Part shown: positions 16,216 to 25,332 of the stretch, one piece after another | How positions within the stretch are numbered: the stretch's first letter is position 1 | How the letters are laid out: each line of letters starts with the position of its first letter | DNA from: Phycisphaerae bacterium | GTDB lineage: Bacteria; Planctomycetota; Phycisphaerae; Sedimentisphaerales; Anaerobacaceae | Assembly (NCBI GenBank): GCA_012744475.1 | Contig: JAAYBV010000108.1 | Span: 60,625 to 124,624, forward strand | Length of the DNA stretch: 64,000 bases | Direction of reading: 5' to 3' | Notes under the pieces: model-generated | Told to the model about the DNA's origin: nothing | What the model saw: the letters and a program-made list of their open reading frames with translations, nothing else | Databases searched by the model: none | Made by a program: the position numbers and the translations under genes

Positions 16216-17196
16216 TCACAACCCGGCGGATACGCCGCGCTTGCAGGAAAGACGGGCCCAGCCCCCCAGGCTTCGGGCACAGCCTCGCGCGTAGATCGCC
16301 GCATTGGCAAAACCCTGGTTTCGCTCTTGCGGAAGAACGAGCGCCCGGAGGAACCAATAGGGGACCCGAAGCCCGTACCAGAGCGATGTGAAGAGACACG
16401 CCATGGCATAGTATGAAAACGATCGGTGCTTTCGGAAGAACCGGAGAATCCCGCTGCGCAGCTGCAGCGTCATCTCCGACTTCACCTGCTCGCTGCTCTT
16501 TCCGCCCAGATGAACGATCTGGCCGACCGGCGCGTAGAGGATCTTCCAGCCAGCCTGTCGGAAGCGATAGCACCAGTCCGTCTCCTCGGCGTACATGAAG
16601 AAACCCTCGTCCATGGTTCCAACCTGCTCGATCGCCTCGCGACGGATCAGCATGAAACACCCGGAGACCACCTCCACCTCTCGCGTACTGTCATGGTCCC
16701 ACCACGTCATGTGCTCCCGGCCAAGGAGCCGGCTCCGGGGGAATACCTTGTATAGATAGGTGCTCGACAGGACCAGGTTGGGCAGCGACGGATACATCGA
16801 ACACGTCCGCTGGAGGGTGCGGTCGGCATTCAGAACACGGCAGCCCACAACCGCCGCCTCGGGACGAGCGTCGGCAAAGGCCACCGTCTTAGCGATCGCC
16901 TGGTCCAGCACGACCGTGTCGCTATTGAGCAGCAGGACATAACGCCCCGCGGCCAGGGCAATTCCCTGATTGTTGGCCGCTGCAAACCCACGGTTCTCCG
17001 CATTCTCGATCAGTCGAACATGCGGAAACTCCTCTCGGACCATGGCGACAGAGTCATCGGCGGAAGCATTGTCTACCACGAGCACTTCGCAGCAGACCGC
17101 ACCGGCGTTCTTGTCGATGGACTCAAGACAATCCCGAAGGATGGCCCGCGTGTTCCAACTGACGATGACGATCGATACGTCTACGGTTCTTTTCAT
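16216..17196 (-). CDS. Family 2 glycosyltransferase (rhamnosyltransferase-like)
   Basis: Starting at ATG 17196 ('MKRTVDVSIVIVSWNTRAIL'), the 326-residue protein shows GT2 motifs 'VLVVDNASADDS', 'NRGFAAANNQGI', 'YVLLLNSDTVV' and 'GTMDEGFFMYAEETDWCYR'. This is the pattern of the WbbL/RfbF-like rhamnosyltransferase group, and RmlC is encoded in the same cluster, but the sugar is inferred. The upstream longer frame to 17274 was rejected because it overlaps the polymerase gene further and adds unrelated residues. It still overlaps the 3' end of the Wzy-like gene by 74 bases. Confidence 0.92.
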   Translation of the reverse strand: MKRTVDVSIVIVSWNTRAILRDCLESIDKNAGAVCCEVLVVDNASADDSVAMVREEFPHVRLIENAENRGFAAANNQGIALAAGRYVLLLNSDTVVLDQAIAKTVAFADARPEAAVVGCRVLNADRTLQRTCSMYPSLPNLVLSSTYLYKVFPRSRLLGREHMTWWDHDSTREVEVVSGCFMLIRREAIEQVGTMDEGFFMYAEETDWCYRFRQAGWKILYAPVGQIVHLGGKSSEQVKSEMTLQLRSGILRFFRKHRSFSYYAMACLFTSLWYGLRVPYWFLRALVLPQERNQGFANAAIYARGCARSLGGWARLSCKRGVSAGL

Positions 17197-18469
17197 GCGC
17201 AAGTCGGTAGGCAACCAGCTTCTCTTCCAGACGCAACTGCCGGGGATCGGAGAACACCCATCCGGTGATGGCAAAGGTCAGGTACAGTAACAGAATGATC
17301 TGACCGAAGTAGGAAACGCCGAAAAAGGAAACGCAGTGTCCGAACAGCGAGATGCAGACTCCCCACAAAAGCCACTGGTGTCCCGTCGAGATCCTGCGGA
17401 GGGAGGCCTTGCCCACGCGGGCGACCGCCCAGATCACGAGGATGATGAACAGGATGAGGGTGATCAGCCCGCCCCGGACTCCTTCGAGAACGAACTGATT
17501 GGTCACATCATAGAGCCCCCAGCCCCAGTGGCCGGTCCCGCGCGTTCCCAGCACAGCCCACTCGGAAAAGTGGTTGATCGCCTCATCAATCAGATGATAC
17601 CGATGCCATCCGGTCGACCCTCCGATGATGTTCACCCGGGCGATCAGATGCCACACGGGCGCTTTCATGACGATGTGCAGGGCGACGAGCATCGCCACGG
17701 CGCCATAGGCGGCCAGACGGCCGTGCTGACGGTATCGAAACAAAGGCATCATGGCGCCCACAATCATCAGGGTCAGAAGCGGCGTGCTCGAGCGCGTTGC
17801 GATGATGATAAATACGGCGGCAGCCGTCGCCGCCCCGTAGAGCCACTTGTGCGTCTCACTCTTCCAGAGCCCGACGAAGAGCGGGACGGCCGTCGCCCAG
17901 AACAGCCCCAGCATGATCGAATGCGGGAAGGATGCCTGACAACGAAACTCCCCTTCTCGCAACACCGTGTGAACCCGCCCCAGGACGGCAAAGGGGTTCT
18001 GCCCCGTCGTCCACTCGATGGCCACGAAGACCACCATCACCAGGCAACAGACCGCCAGAACGCGACCGATCTGCTTGATGTCGTCCAACTTCGTCACGCT
18101 TTTCCGGAACAACCAGTATGTCCCGAGGATGTCAAAGAGAACACCGCACTTGAAGATAATGGCCCCCAAGGTTCCCCACAGCAGAACATAGATCACCGCA
18201 CCGCAGACGGCCCAGGCAATGACCAGCTTGTCAAAGGAGTTGATTTGCAGAGGCTTGCTGTCCTGGCTGCACACGATTCGCAGCACTCCGACGACGATGA
18301 GAATCCGCAGGGCGGTGAAGTCCAAGTCCATGATGATGACGCGTTGGTCCGCCGGAACAAAGCAGGCCGCCACAATATAGGGCAAAAGAAAATATCTCCT
18401 CGGCACCAGCAACACCGCCACAGACAATAGAATCGTGAACGCGATGGTTCCCTGGGTAATGGTAATCAC
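17123..18469 (-). CDS. Wzy-like O-antigen/exopolysaccharide polymerase (polytopic membrane protein)
   Basis: About 448 residues with ten or so hydrophobic segments, and a large loop with 'FPHSIMLGLFWATAVPLF' and 'GLYDVTNQFVLEGVRGGLI', as in O-antigen ligase/polymerase (Wzy_C) proteins. It would polymerise repeat units on the periplasmic side. GTG at 18469 is preferred over TTG at 18490 because a strong GGAGGG lies 10 bases upstream. A hydrophilic basic tail ('AHEKNRRRIDRHRQ') overlaps the next gene. Family assignment rests on topology and loop motifs rather than strong sequence identity. Confidence 0.8.
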   Translation of the reverse strand: MITITQGTIAFTILLSVAVLLVPRRYFLLPYIVAACFVPADQRVIIMDLDFTALRILIVVGVLRIVCSQDSKPLQINSFDKLVIAWAVCGAVIYVLLWGTLGAIIFKCGVLFDILGTYWLFRKSVTKLDDIKQIGRVLAVCCLVMVVFVAIEWTTGQNPFAVLGRVHTVLREGEFRCQASFPHSIMLGLFWATAVPLFVGLWKSETHKWLYGAATAAAVFIIIATRSSTPLLTLMIVGAMMPLFRYRQHGRLAAYGAVAMLVALHIVMKAPVWHLIARVNIIGGSTGWHRYHLIDEAINHFSEWAVLGTRGTGHWGWGLYDVTNQFVLEGVRGGLITLILFIILVIWAVARVGKASLRRISTGHQWLLWGVCISLFGHCVSFFGVSYFGQIILLLYLTFAITGWVFSDPRQLRLEEKLVAYRLAHEKNRRRIDRHRQLEHAGHPSGLS

Positions 18470-18623
18470 GGACAGATAGCCCTCCGGCAATAGCCGCTTG
18501 CGGTCACCCCGAACGGGATGGCAGAACTGATCGAACGCCTGTCAGAACACAATTCCACCAGACGGTGACGACACTTCCGGGCAGGACGGCCCCAGAACCG
18601 GACATATGCAGAGGCCGACTTTG

Positions 18624-19481
18624 TCATGTGCCCCCTCCCGTTCGCCCAACGCGAGACCTCGACAGCAATCGTGTCGCATGCTCGCGAAGATTGCGGATCC
18701 GGCCGCGCCAACCCAGATAGCAACGTGGATCGAACGGGCCCTCCAACAGGTTCTTCACCATTTTGCGACGCACCTTCATGCGACTGTCCATGTCATGGTA
18801 ATATCCCGCACGCATACCAAAGGTAACATCGCGGTACTCCTCAAAGCTCCCCTCGCGGTGCATCAGACAGTAGCGGCTCTTCGGATCGTCCATGTGCTCC
18901 TGGCAGATCAGCGGATAATAGAAACCGTTGATCCGGCCGGCCGACGCCATCTTCAGCCAGTACGCCGTGGTGGCGTTCTCCCGGATCGGCCCGAACGCAT
19001 GGAAGTCGCTTCGCTTGATCAACAGCCCGGTCCCGCAGGTCCACGGATGCCGGAATATCTGATGGCGTCCAAACGTCTGGATCTTATGCCTGGCGCGCTC
19101 GTAGTCGAAATCATCGGGAAAGTAATGCCAGCAGGCAACCACCCCGAGCCTCTCGATATCCTGATGGGCCTGTGCCAGCGTACGTGTCCAGCCGGCTGGA
19201 ACAAGACAGTCGTTGTCCAGCTTGCCGAGAAGGTCGGCCTTCGACCGTCCCCAGATTTCGTTCACGGCGGCCGTCTGGCCGGCATTCTCCTTACAGAGCA
19301 CGATGTCCGCGATGCGGGGATCGCACACCTCCTTCCGGAGGTAGTCCACAGTCCCGTCCGTCGAGGCATTGTCCCAGATCGTCAGCGAGAATTCCTCCGT
19401 CGGGTCGGCGAGAATCGATGCGAGCGCCAACTTCGTGTATTCCAGCCGCTGATAGGTAATGAACACCAGATCGATGGTCAT
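18624..19481 (-). CDS. Family 2 glycosyltransferase
   Basis: The 285-residue protein has GT2 features: 'DLVFITYQRLEYTKLALAS', 'LTIWDNASTDGTVDYL', and 'DLLGKLDNDCLVPAGW', in which the DXD is 'DND'. The central part ('RHPWTCGTGLLIKRSDFHAF') resembles galactosyltransferase-like GT2 proteins. The C-terminus is basic and may bind the membrane. It is separated from the Wzy-like gene by ~150 bases and follows the asparagine synthetase-GT4 fusion gene by 46 bases. Confidence 0.88.
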   Translation of the reverse strand: MTIDLVFITYQRLEYTKLALASILADPTEEFSLTIWDNASTDGTVDYLRKEVCDPRIADIVLCKENAGQTAAVNEIWGRSKADLLGKLDNDCLVPAGWTRTLAQAHQDIERLGVVACWHYFPDDFDYERARHKIQTFGRHQIFRHPWTCGTGLLIKRSDFHAFGPIRENATTAYWLKMASAGRINGFYYPLICQEHMDDPKSRYCLMHREGSFEEYRDVTFGMRAGYYHDMDSRMKVRRKMVKNLLEGPFDPRCYLGWRGRIRNLREHATRLLSRSRVGRTGGGT

Positions 19482-19527
19482 GGCATGAACGCCTTAGTTC
19501 CTCATCGCCACAAAGCGGGCCGCTCTC

Positions 19528-22500
19528 TCAGCGTCCGTCTCTCCGTCCGGATATGATCTTTCGGCCGGTCGACAAGGTCCGTGACAGACACCGCTCGTAC
19601 AGGGCCCTGGTGGCCGCCGCTGCGCTTGCCCATGTCCATTGCGAGGCCTTCCGGCGATTGTACTGGCCCATTGCGGACAACGCCTCGGCCCTCTCCACCG
19701 CCTGCCGCATGCTTTCCAGAAGCCCCGTCTCGCCCGCGGGGTCGTACAGAAAGGCGCCGCGATCATCCAGCACATCGGTCAGACATCCCATCGCCGGCCC
19801 AATGCAGGGCTTGCCGAACGACATCGCCAACAGAGCGGCGCCGGACGACAGAAGATGCCGATACGGCAGGACCACCACATCGGCCGCGTTCATATATACC
19901 TGAATCTGATCGTCCGGCACGAAACCGGGATGGAACTGTACGTTGCCCAGCCCCGCGCTGGCCGCCTCGATCTTCCGCCGAAACTCCTCGTTCAGCGGCT
20001 GACCAGCGATGACCAGGACGGCACGGTCCGGCGCGAGCTGCTGAAAGGCCTGGATCAGTTCCAGCACGCCCTTATAGGGTCGTACCGCGCCAAGAAAGAG
20101 AAACACCACGCGCGAATCCTCGACACCTAACCGCCCGCGGGCGGCCGCGCGATCTATATGGTTGGGATAATCGCCGATGTAGTTGGCGTGTGGGATCACC
20201 GCGAAATGCCCTCGATCCTGCAATCGCCATGTGTCGATCACCCGTTCTCTGGCATTCTGGCCGTGGACAATCAGGCCGCTCGACAGAGCAGCAACCGTTC
20301 GGGCCAGAAGCCAATCCAATCTCGGATGGAGCGACTCATGCGGCACCAGATTGTGGACGGTCCAGATCAACGGGACGCCCCGAAGTCGCAACAGAGCCAG
20401 ACGCGACACAAATGCCATGGCCCGGAGGAACCGCCATTCTCGCCAACCGAACTCCGGAAGCCAGTGCAAATGGACGATGTCAGGCCTCGTACTCAAGAGG
20501 ATGCCGTATCGAAACAGGTCTTTGAGGGAATACCCCTTCTCCAGCCTGACTCCCAGGGCCGACAGATGTCTCGCCAAAGCATCCTGATACGGGTTCTTGG
20601 CGCCCCAATAAGGAACGAAGGCAACCGACAGTGTCCGCACGTCTTGCGTATCGGCCGAGGTGCTCTCGGTGGAGGGCCGGAGCCGCGTGTGAGGCACGCT
20701 CGATCCGCGAGTCGAATCTGACAGTGGCTCGGACCTCACGCTACTCTTCCCACTGTCCACACGTTCCGCGCTGCACACAGCGCACTCGGCGCCACCCGGC
20801 GACGTCTTCTCGCCCGCCTCTGCCACCGGCAGAACGGACTTCCGATTGCATCCGTCCATTGGACACTCGTATCCTGAATGACAATGAGAAAGCTGGGATT
20901 CGGACCCATCTGACGTCCGCGCATCCAACTCCCGTCGATAAACCCCTCGGTATTCCTTCACCAGCCCCAGCCATACCGCCAACTGCAGAAGGCGAAGCCC
21001 ATGTTCCCAGCGGAGCTCTTCGTCCTCCAGGAGAACCTGGCCACTGCCTTTGAACAACACACCATCGAGACTGCTGAGATTCGGCCCATACGTGCGTCGG
21101 AGGCGAGCCAACCCCTGGCTCTCGCGCCAATACATCGGGTAGTCGTGCCAGGAGTGTTGAATCGGGGCCTTCCACCCGAGACCTTCCATGACGCCGGCGA
21201 GCCAATCTGCCATTTTTCGGATCGCCCGCTGCGCCAGACGCCAGAGATGCCCGCTGCAAGGCCGAACGCCATCGTTGGCAGAGGGAATTCGCAGGCCGGG
21301 ACCCATGACCTCTTGCGCCACTTTCAGGAAAATGCGGTCACCGAGCTTGAGTTCCACGGGACAGGTGAAGGCAAAATCCAGCAACCGCCGATCCGCTCCC
21401 GGCAGACGGATGGGCAGACGTCTTCTCTGCGCCGCCCAAGTGGCCACCTCCAGCCACTGCCGGAACGGATAGATCTTCAGAAATTCCGCCACGCTGCCCC
21501 GGCGTGGGTCCGCGTTTCTGTCACAGAAATCTTTCCGGCGCTCCGCCATGCTCTCCAGCACGTCCTGCGGCATGCGCTCGTCCCAGAAATCGCGTGGTAC
21601 GTCGAGGCCATCGAACGGAATCCGTTCATAGCGGTTCGGGAGAAGTCCCCCCAGCCGGCGCCGGCAGACGAAGTCCTTTGCCGTGTACGCCCTCAGAAGC
21701 GTGTCCAGGAGATCGCCCGTCAACAGGACGTCCACTTCGTTCGTGATGGTGTCCGCAAAGCCGAACAGATGCGCGTGCACGAACTCGCACTCGCATCCAA
21801 TGAACCGGACCGCCCCCACGAGATGATCTGCAAGATACTCCTGGTGGCGAATCAATGGAAACCAGGGTCGCCCATATGCGGCCGCAGCGCGCCGCGCCGT
21901 CCTGGCTTCACGATTGACCCGGTCGCACAGGGTGAACACGATACCGGCCTTGTCCCTGGGAACGGCGGCCGTCACCAGCCGAGAATCCAGGCCCCCGCTC
22001 AAGGCCACGCCGGTGCGGTCGGCCCCGCACCGCTCCGCCACGGCGGCAAGAAACACCTCGCGCAGCCGATCGGCAAGATCCGTCTCGCTGTAGTCCGTCC
22101 GTACCTCGACAGGCGGTCGCCAGTACGACCATTGCCTCGACTGCAACTCACCATTCTCCCTGCACATGGCGAAGACAGTGCCGGGATGGCCTTCGACAAG
22201 ATTCTTATACATCGTGCACGGAAAGTCGCAGTGCCCCTGCCGCAGGAACTGGCCGAGCGAAACGGGATCTACCTCCTCCGAAACCTCGCCGGCAACAGCA
22301 ACCAGGTCGGCGTGCGTGCCCGCCGAGACGGTCCGTCCATCGGCTCCCTTGCCCAGAAACACCTGCGTCGTGCCCAACGGATCGGTTACGATATGAAACC
22401 CCATCTCATCCGCGTACAGAATGGCAAAGGCGCCGTTCAGTTGCCGGAACACCGGATCATCTTCCAGGAAGTCGTCGTGGCCTTGGGCAGAACGGTGCAA

Positions 22501-22761
22501 TGATGCAAGGCGCGCGATCAGAGCCGCTCGGAACGTCTCGGACATGCCTCCGACGAGGTCCCCCACCCAGGCGAGAACTCCTCCATCTACGCCGATGATG
22601 TTCGCGTTGGAGGCAAGCCGATCGTCCAGCACCGCCACGCTGCCCCAGGCAAAGTCAAAACCCCGTCCTTGTGGAGCACGCACACCGTATGGCTCCTTCA
22701 GCAGAGCGAGCAGGCGCCCGGAATCACAGTCGTGTCCAATTCGAATCAGAAAATCGCTCAT
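19528..22761 (-). CDS. Asparagine synthetase-like / GT4 glycosyltransferase fusion
   Basis: The 1077-residue protein starts 'MSDFLIRIGHD' at 22761, overlapping the previous stop as ATGA. Residues ~1-215 resemble the class II glutaminase fold, but there is no Cys at position 2, so glutaminase activity is unlikely. The synthetase pyrophosphate loop 'ALSGGLDSRLV' is at 253-263. A Ser/Thr/Pro-rich, Cys-containing low-complexity linker (~620-708) leads to a GT4 domain with 'IVHLHWLPEFGW', 'IWTVHNLVPHE', 'LGAVRPYKGVLELI' and 'SSGAALLAMSFGKPCIG'. A GTG near residue 708 could be an internal start for a free GT4. The linker reads like a former intergenic region that has been opened. The fusion implies coupled sugar transfer and modification, which is an inference. 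Confidence 0.85.
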   Translation of the reverse strand: MSDFLIRIGHDCDSGRLLALLKEPYGVRAPQGRGFDFAWGSVAVLDDRLASNANIIGVDGGVLAWVGDLVGGMSETFRAALIARLASLHRSAQGHDDFLEDDPVFRQLNGAFAILYADEMGFHIVTDPLGTTQVFLGKGADGRTVSAGTHADLVAVAGEVSEEVDPVSLGQFLRQGHCDFPCTMYKNLVEGHPGTVFAMCRENGELQSRQWSYWRPPVEVRTDYSETDLADRLREVFLAAVAERCGADRTGVALSGGLDSRLVTAAVPRDKAGIVFTLCDRVNREARTARRAAAAYGRPWFPLIRHQEYLADHLVGAVRFIGCECEFVHAHLFGFADTITNEVDVLLTGDLLDTLLRAYTAKDFVCRRRLGGLLPNRYERIPFDGLDVPRDFWDERMPQDVLESMAERRKDFCDRNADPRRGSVAEFLKIYPFRQWLEVATWAAQRRRLPIRLPGADRRLLDFAFTCPVELKLGDRIFLKVAQEVMGPGLRIPSANDGVRPCSGHLWRLAQRAIRKMADWLAGVMEGLGWKAPIQHSWHDYPMYWRESQGLARLRRTYGPNLSSLDGVLFKGSGQVLLEDEELRWEHGLRLLQLAVWLGLVKEYRGVYRRELDARTSDGSESQLSHCHSGYECPMDGCNRKSVLPVAEAGEKTSPGGAECAVCSAERVDSGKSSVRSEPLSDSTRGSSVPHTRLRPSTESTSADTQDVRTLSVAFVPYWGAKNPYQDALARHLSALGVRLEKGYSLKDLFRYGILLSTRPDIVHLHWLPEFGWREWRFLRAMAFVSRLALLRLRGVPLIWTVHNLVPHESLHPRLDWLLARTVAALSSGLIVHGQNARERVIDTWRLQDRGHFAVIPHANYIGDYPNHIDRAAARGRLGVEDSRVVFLFLGAVRPYKGVLELIQAFQQLAPDRAVLVIAGQPLNEEFRRKIEAASAGLGNVQFHPGFVPDDQIQVYMNAADVVVLPYRHLLSSGAALLAMSFGKPCIGPAMGCLTDVLDDRGAFLYDPAGETGLLESMRQAVERAEALSAMGQYNRRKASQWTWASAAAATRALYERCLSRTLSTGRKIISGRRDGR

Positions 22762-23966
22762 GACGCACGTGCGCACTCTATGAGCACGTCCTCAAGCTCG
22801 GCAATCTGTTTCTTGACATCGAATTCCTCCTTGATGCGCGTTCGTCCTGCCATTCCAAGACGCGAGCGCAAATGGGGATCGCGCGCAAGTCGCAGCATGC
22901 TCTCTTGCATGCGAGGCACGTCGCCTGCGGGAACCAACAACCCCGTCACGCCATCCACCACTTGCTCCGCCAGCCCGCCGCAATTCGTCACCACCACCGG
23001 CAGTCCCATGGCGGACGCTTCGGCCACACTGACAGGCCACCCTTCAGGGACCAGAGAGTGCTGGACGAAGACATCCGACTGCTCAAGCGCATGTCGTACT
23101 TCGCTTGGAGACAACCACCCCGTGAAACACACGTTGTCCCACAGCCCAAGACGCTCTACGAGCGTCTCCAGGTCTCCGCGCTCCGGTCCCTCACCGGCTA
23201 TGACAAGACGAGCCCCGGGAATCTCGCGCACGACGGAGGCAAAGGCCCGAATCGTCATGTCCACTCCCTTCAACCTCACAAGGCGGCTGACCACGATGAA
23301 CTGCAGCGGCGAACCACTCCGCTCCTTTGCCGAACACGGAAGAGACTCCTCTGTGGGCACGCCACAGGGAATCACATGCACTCTCGCCGGATCCACTCCA
23401 TGCGCGACAAGCCAATCCCGCTGCATGGTGTTGACCACGATGACTGCATCGAATTGACGAAGGGCAGCCTCAATGCTCCATCGATACCATCGATTGGCCA
23501 ATCCGCCGGCAAGGTCGGAACCGTGAAAATGCACCGCGAGAGGTATCGCAAGTTCGCGCGCTATCGGGAGCATCCGCAGCCCCATCGTCCCATATTGACA
23601 CAGTATCACATCCGGATGGATCGCACGGACGATGCGGCCGATGGCGGCATACTCCCGGCGCGTCGTCGCAAAGAAGTTCCGACGCGACAAATTCCGCAAT
23701 CGATGAAGACGTCGCATCAGTCCGGACGCCTCTTCCGGCCAGCACCCCGCCTCCTGTATAATGGTCATCGGCACACTGCCGATAGGGAAAAAGTCTCTGT
23801 TGATGTAACGCCATGTCAAAACCTGGACCCGCATGCGGGCCATGCCTACGATCTGACGCCACATCCACGTCTCGCTCACTTCACCGACCGAACGCGCTGC
23901 AAAACAAAGCGTCAAGCTCGCGTCGTGAACCTCAGCCTTTGCACGACTGGCACATATCTGTGTCAC
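22758..23966 (-). CDS. Family 4 glycosyltransferase
   Basis: The 402-residue protein has the GT-B fold of GT4: an N-terminal acceptor domain with 'VILCQYGTMGLRMLPIA' and 'PLAVHFHGSDLAG', and a C-terminal donor domain with 'FIVVSRLVRLKGVDMTIRAF', 'RLVIAGEGPERGDLE' and the EX7E region 'PEGWPVSVAEASAMGLPVVV'. It probably transfers one sugar of the repeat unit. Its stop overlaps the start of the fusion gene, and it begins 3 bases after the second FemAB-like gene. Confidence 0.93.
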   Translation of the reverse strand: MTQICASRAKAEVHDASLTLCFAARSVGEVSETWMWRQIVGMARMRVQVLTWRYINRDFFPIGSVPMTIIQEAGCWPEEASGLMRRLHRLRNLSRRNFFATTRREYAAIGRIVRAIHPDVILCQYGTMGLRMLPIARELAIPLAVHFHGSDLAGGLANRWYRWSIEAALRQFDAVIVVNTMQRDWLVAHGVDPARVHVIPCGVPTEESLPCSAKERSGSPLQFIVVSRLVRLKGVDMTIRAFASVVREIPGARLVIAGEGPERGDLETLVERLGLWDNVCFTGWLSPSEVRHALEQSDVFVQHSLVPEGWPVSVAEASAMGLPVVVTNCGGLAEQVVDGVTGLLVPAGDVPRMQESMLRLARDPHLRSRLGMAGRTRIKEEFDVKKQIAELEDVLIECARAS

Positions 23967-23969
23967 GAC

Positions 23970-25319
23970 TTATGCCCTCTTTCCGTACCAGTCATCCTGT
24001 ACGATATCCGATGTACTGCACACGGTGATTCTCTTGGCCAGATGAGCCGGCACGGCGACATCAAGGCTCAATTCCCCCAGGAGAACGACCAGAAGCCGGG
24101 ACAGTCCCGGCATGAAGAACTGCCTGTCCAGCCGTTCCCAGTCTTCTTCGGAAAGCTGGTCCGCGCTCGCATCCACAAAGATCAGTCCATACAGCAGGCC
24201 GTCACGCTCGACAATCAGCGGAGTATCCCGCAGCAACACCCTCGTGGCCTTGGAGTCATCCAGAATTCGGACGGCGAACCACTCCCTGCCTGCCCGAGAA
24301 AGCCTCATCCCGAGTTTCTTCTTATACTGCAGGACCCCATCATGAAGGAACGCACGAGACAAGCCGAGGTTCGCTCTGGCGTACCCCTTCTCGCAGAGAT
24401 GCCGGAGGGAGAAATGGTACAGCGCGCCAATGGCCCCGTCCCGAACGAAGTCGCGGTTGGCATCTCGTACCCCCAGGCTCCACAACCGAGGCGCTGTATC
24501 GGAATAGGAGATCAATAGCCCCGCAATCGGCTCGTCCGCCTGCATCACCAGAAGAAGCTCGCAGTGCGGGAAGGCCGCCTTCATGGACTCATAGGGCATG
24601 ATTACGGCACTGCCGCCATGGGCCTGCGCGATGTACGGCGCGTACATGTGATCGTAGAAGTCTTGGAGATGCTCGAGATCGTGTGTCACGTGGAACTGCA
24701 GCGCGTTCCTGCGAATCTTCCGAAGGTCAGACCGGACGGTTTCCATCCGCAGGACGCCGGGGTCCAGCGGAAGTTCGACATCGCCTGCCACCCAGCCGGG
24801 AACATACAACCATTGTTCCGGCTTCAATAGTCGGCGAAAGCGTCCCAGAGTCTTGACGGCGACCAGGCAGCACCCGCGTCCCTCTTGCACTGTCACCCGG
24901 GGAATCTCCCACAACCACCTCCGGCCGATGCAGCGTTCCCGGCAGGTGTCGCCGAGGAACCGGCGGAGCAGGTATCTGCGGTCGCGTTCCTGGGCCGCAC
25001 AGAGCACCATGATCTTAGCGCCGTCCGCAGAGTCCTGGCTTTCACCAATCCAAAACCGTGGTCGGATCTCATTGAACAGCTCATAGCAATAGGCGAAAGG
25101 CCGAAGAATCCAGCGCAGACGCCGGGGGATACACTCATCAATTCTCCTGGCCAGCCTCCGGAGTCCCCGTGCGCCTTGTTGGCGGGCGTTTGGCGGCCTC
25201 TGTGGCTCAGACGAACAGGACGGGCCGGCACTGTCAAGGTGTCGCTCCTTGTCGTTTGCGGGCATGGCGGCAGCAGTCGCAGCGATCGTTGCCTGACTTG
25301 TCATATTTGTCCGATCCAT
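23970..25319 (-). CDS. FemAB/GNAT-like acyltransferase, tandem paralog 2
   Basis: From ATG 25319 the protein is about 449 residues. The core (about residues 150-400) has the GNAT-like pattern of the CelD/BcsL/FemAB superfamily: 'DLRKIRRNALQFHVTHDLEHL', 'FYDHMYAPYI', 'CELLLVMQADEPIAGLLISY' and 'ALYHFSLRHLCEKGYARANL'. These domains transfer acyl or aminoacyl groups, and in EPS clusters they are thought to decorate the polymer. It is clearly paralogous to the next gene upstream (shared 'EIRPRFWIG', 'LGLSRAFLHDG' versus 'LGKSRAFLRDG', 'KKKLGM'). The N-terminal ~60 residues are low complexity. The acyl donor is unknown. Confidence 0.75.
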   Translation of the reverse strand: MDRTNMTSQATIAATAAAMPANDKERHLDSAGPSCSSEPQRPPNARQQGARGLRRLARRIDECIPRRLRWILRPFAYCYELFNEIRPRFWIGESQDSADGAKIMVLCAAQERDRRYLLRRFLGDTCRERCIGRRWLWEIPRVTVQEGRGCCLVAVKTLGRFRRLLKPEQWLYVPGWVAGDVELPLDPGVLRMETVRSDLRKIRRNALQFHVTHDLEHLQDFYDHMYAPYIAQAHGGSAVIMPYESMKAAFPHCELLLVMQADEPIAGLLISYSDTAPRLWSLGVRDANRDFVRDGAIGALYHFSLRHLCEKGYARANLGLSRAFLHDGVLQYKKKLGMRLSRAGREWFAVRILDDSKATRVLLRDTPLIVERDGLLYGLIFVDASADQLSEEDWERLDRQFFMPGLSRLLVVLLGELSLDVAVPAHLAKRITVCSTSDIVQDDWYGKRA

Positions 25320-25332
25320 GACTGTTGGCCTC

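Noticed and set aside
22872..24518. 548-codon plus-strand frame opposite the GT4 and FemAB-like genes
   Set aside because: The minus strand carries clear GT4 and GNAT-like motifs; the plus frame has none.
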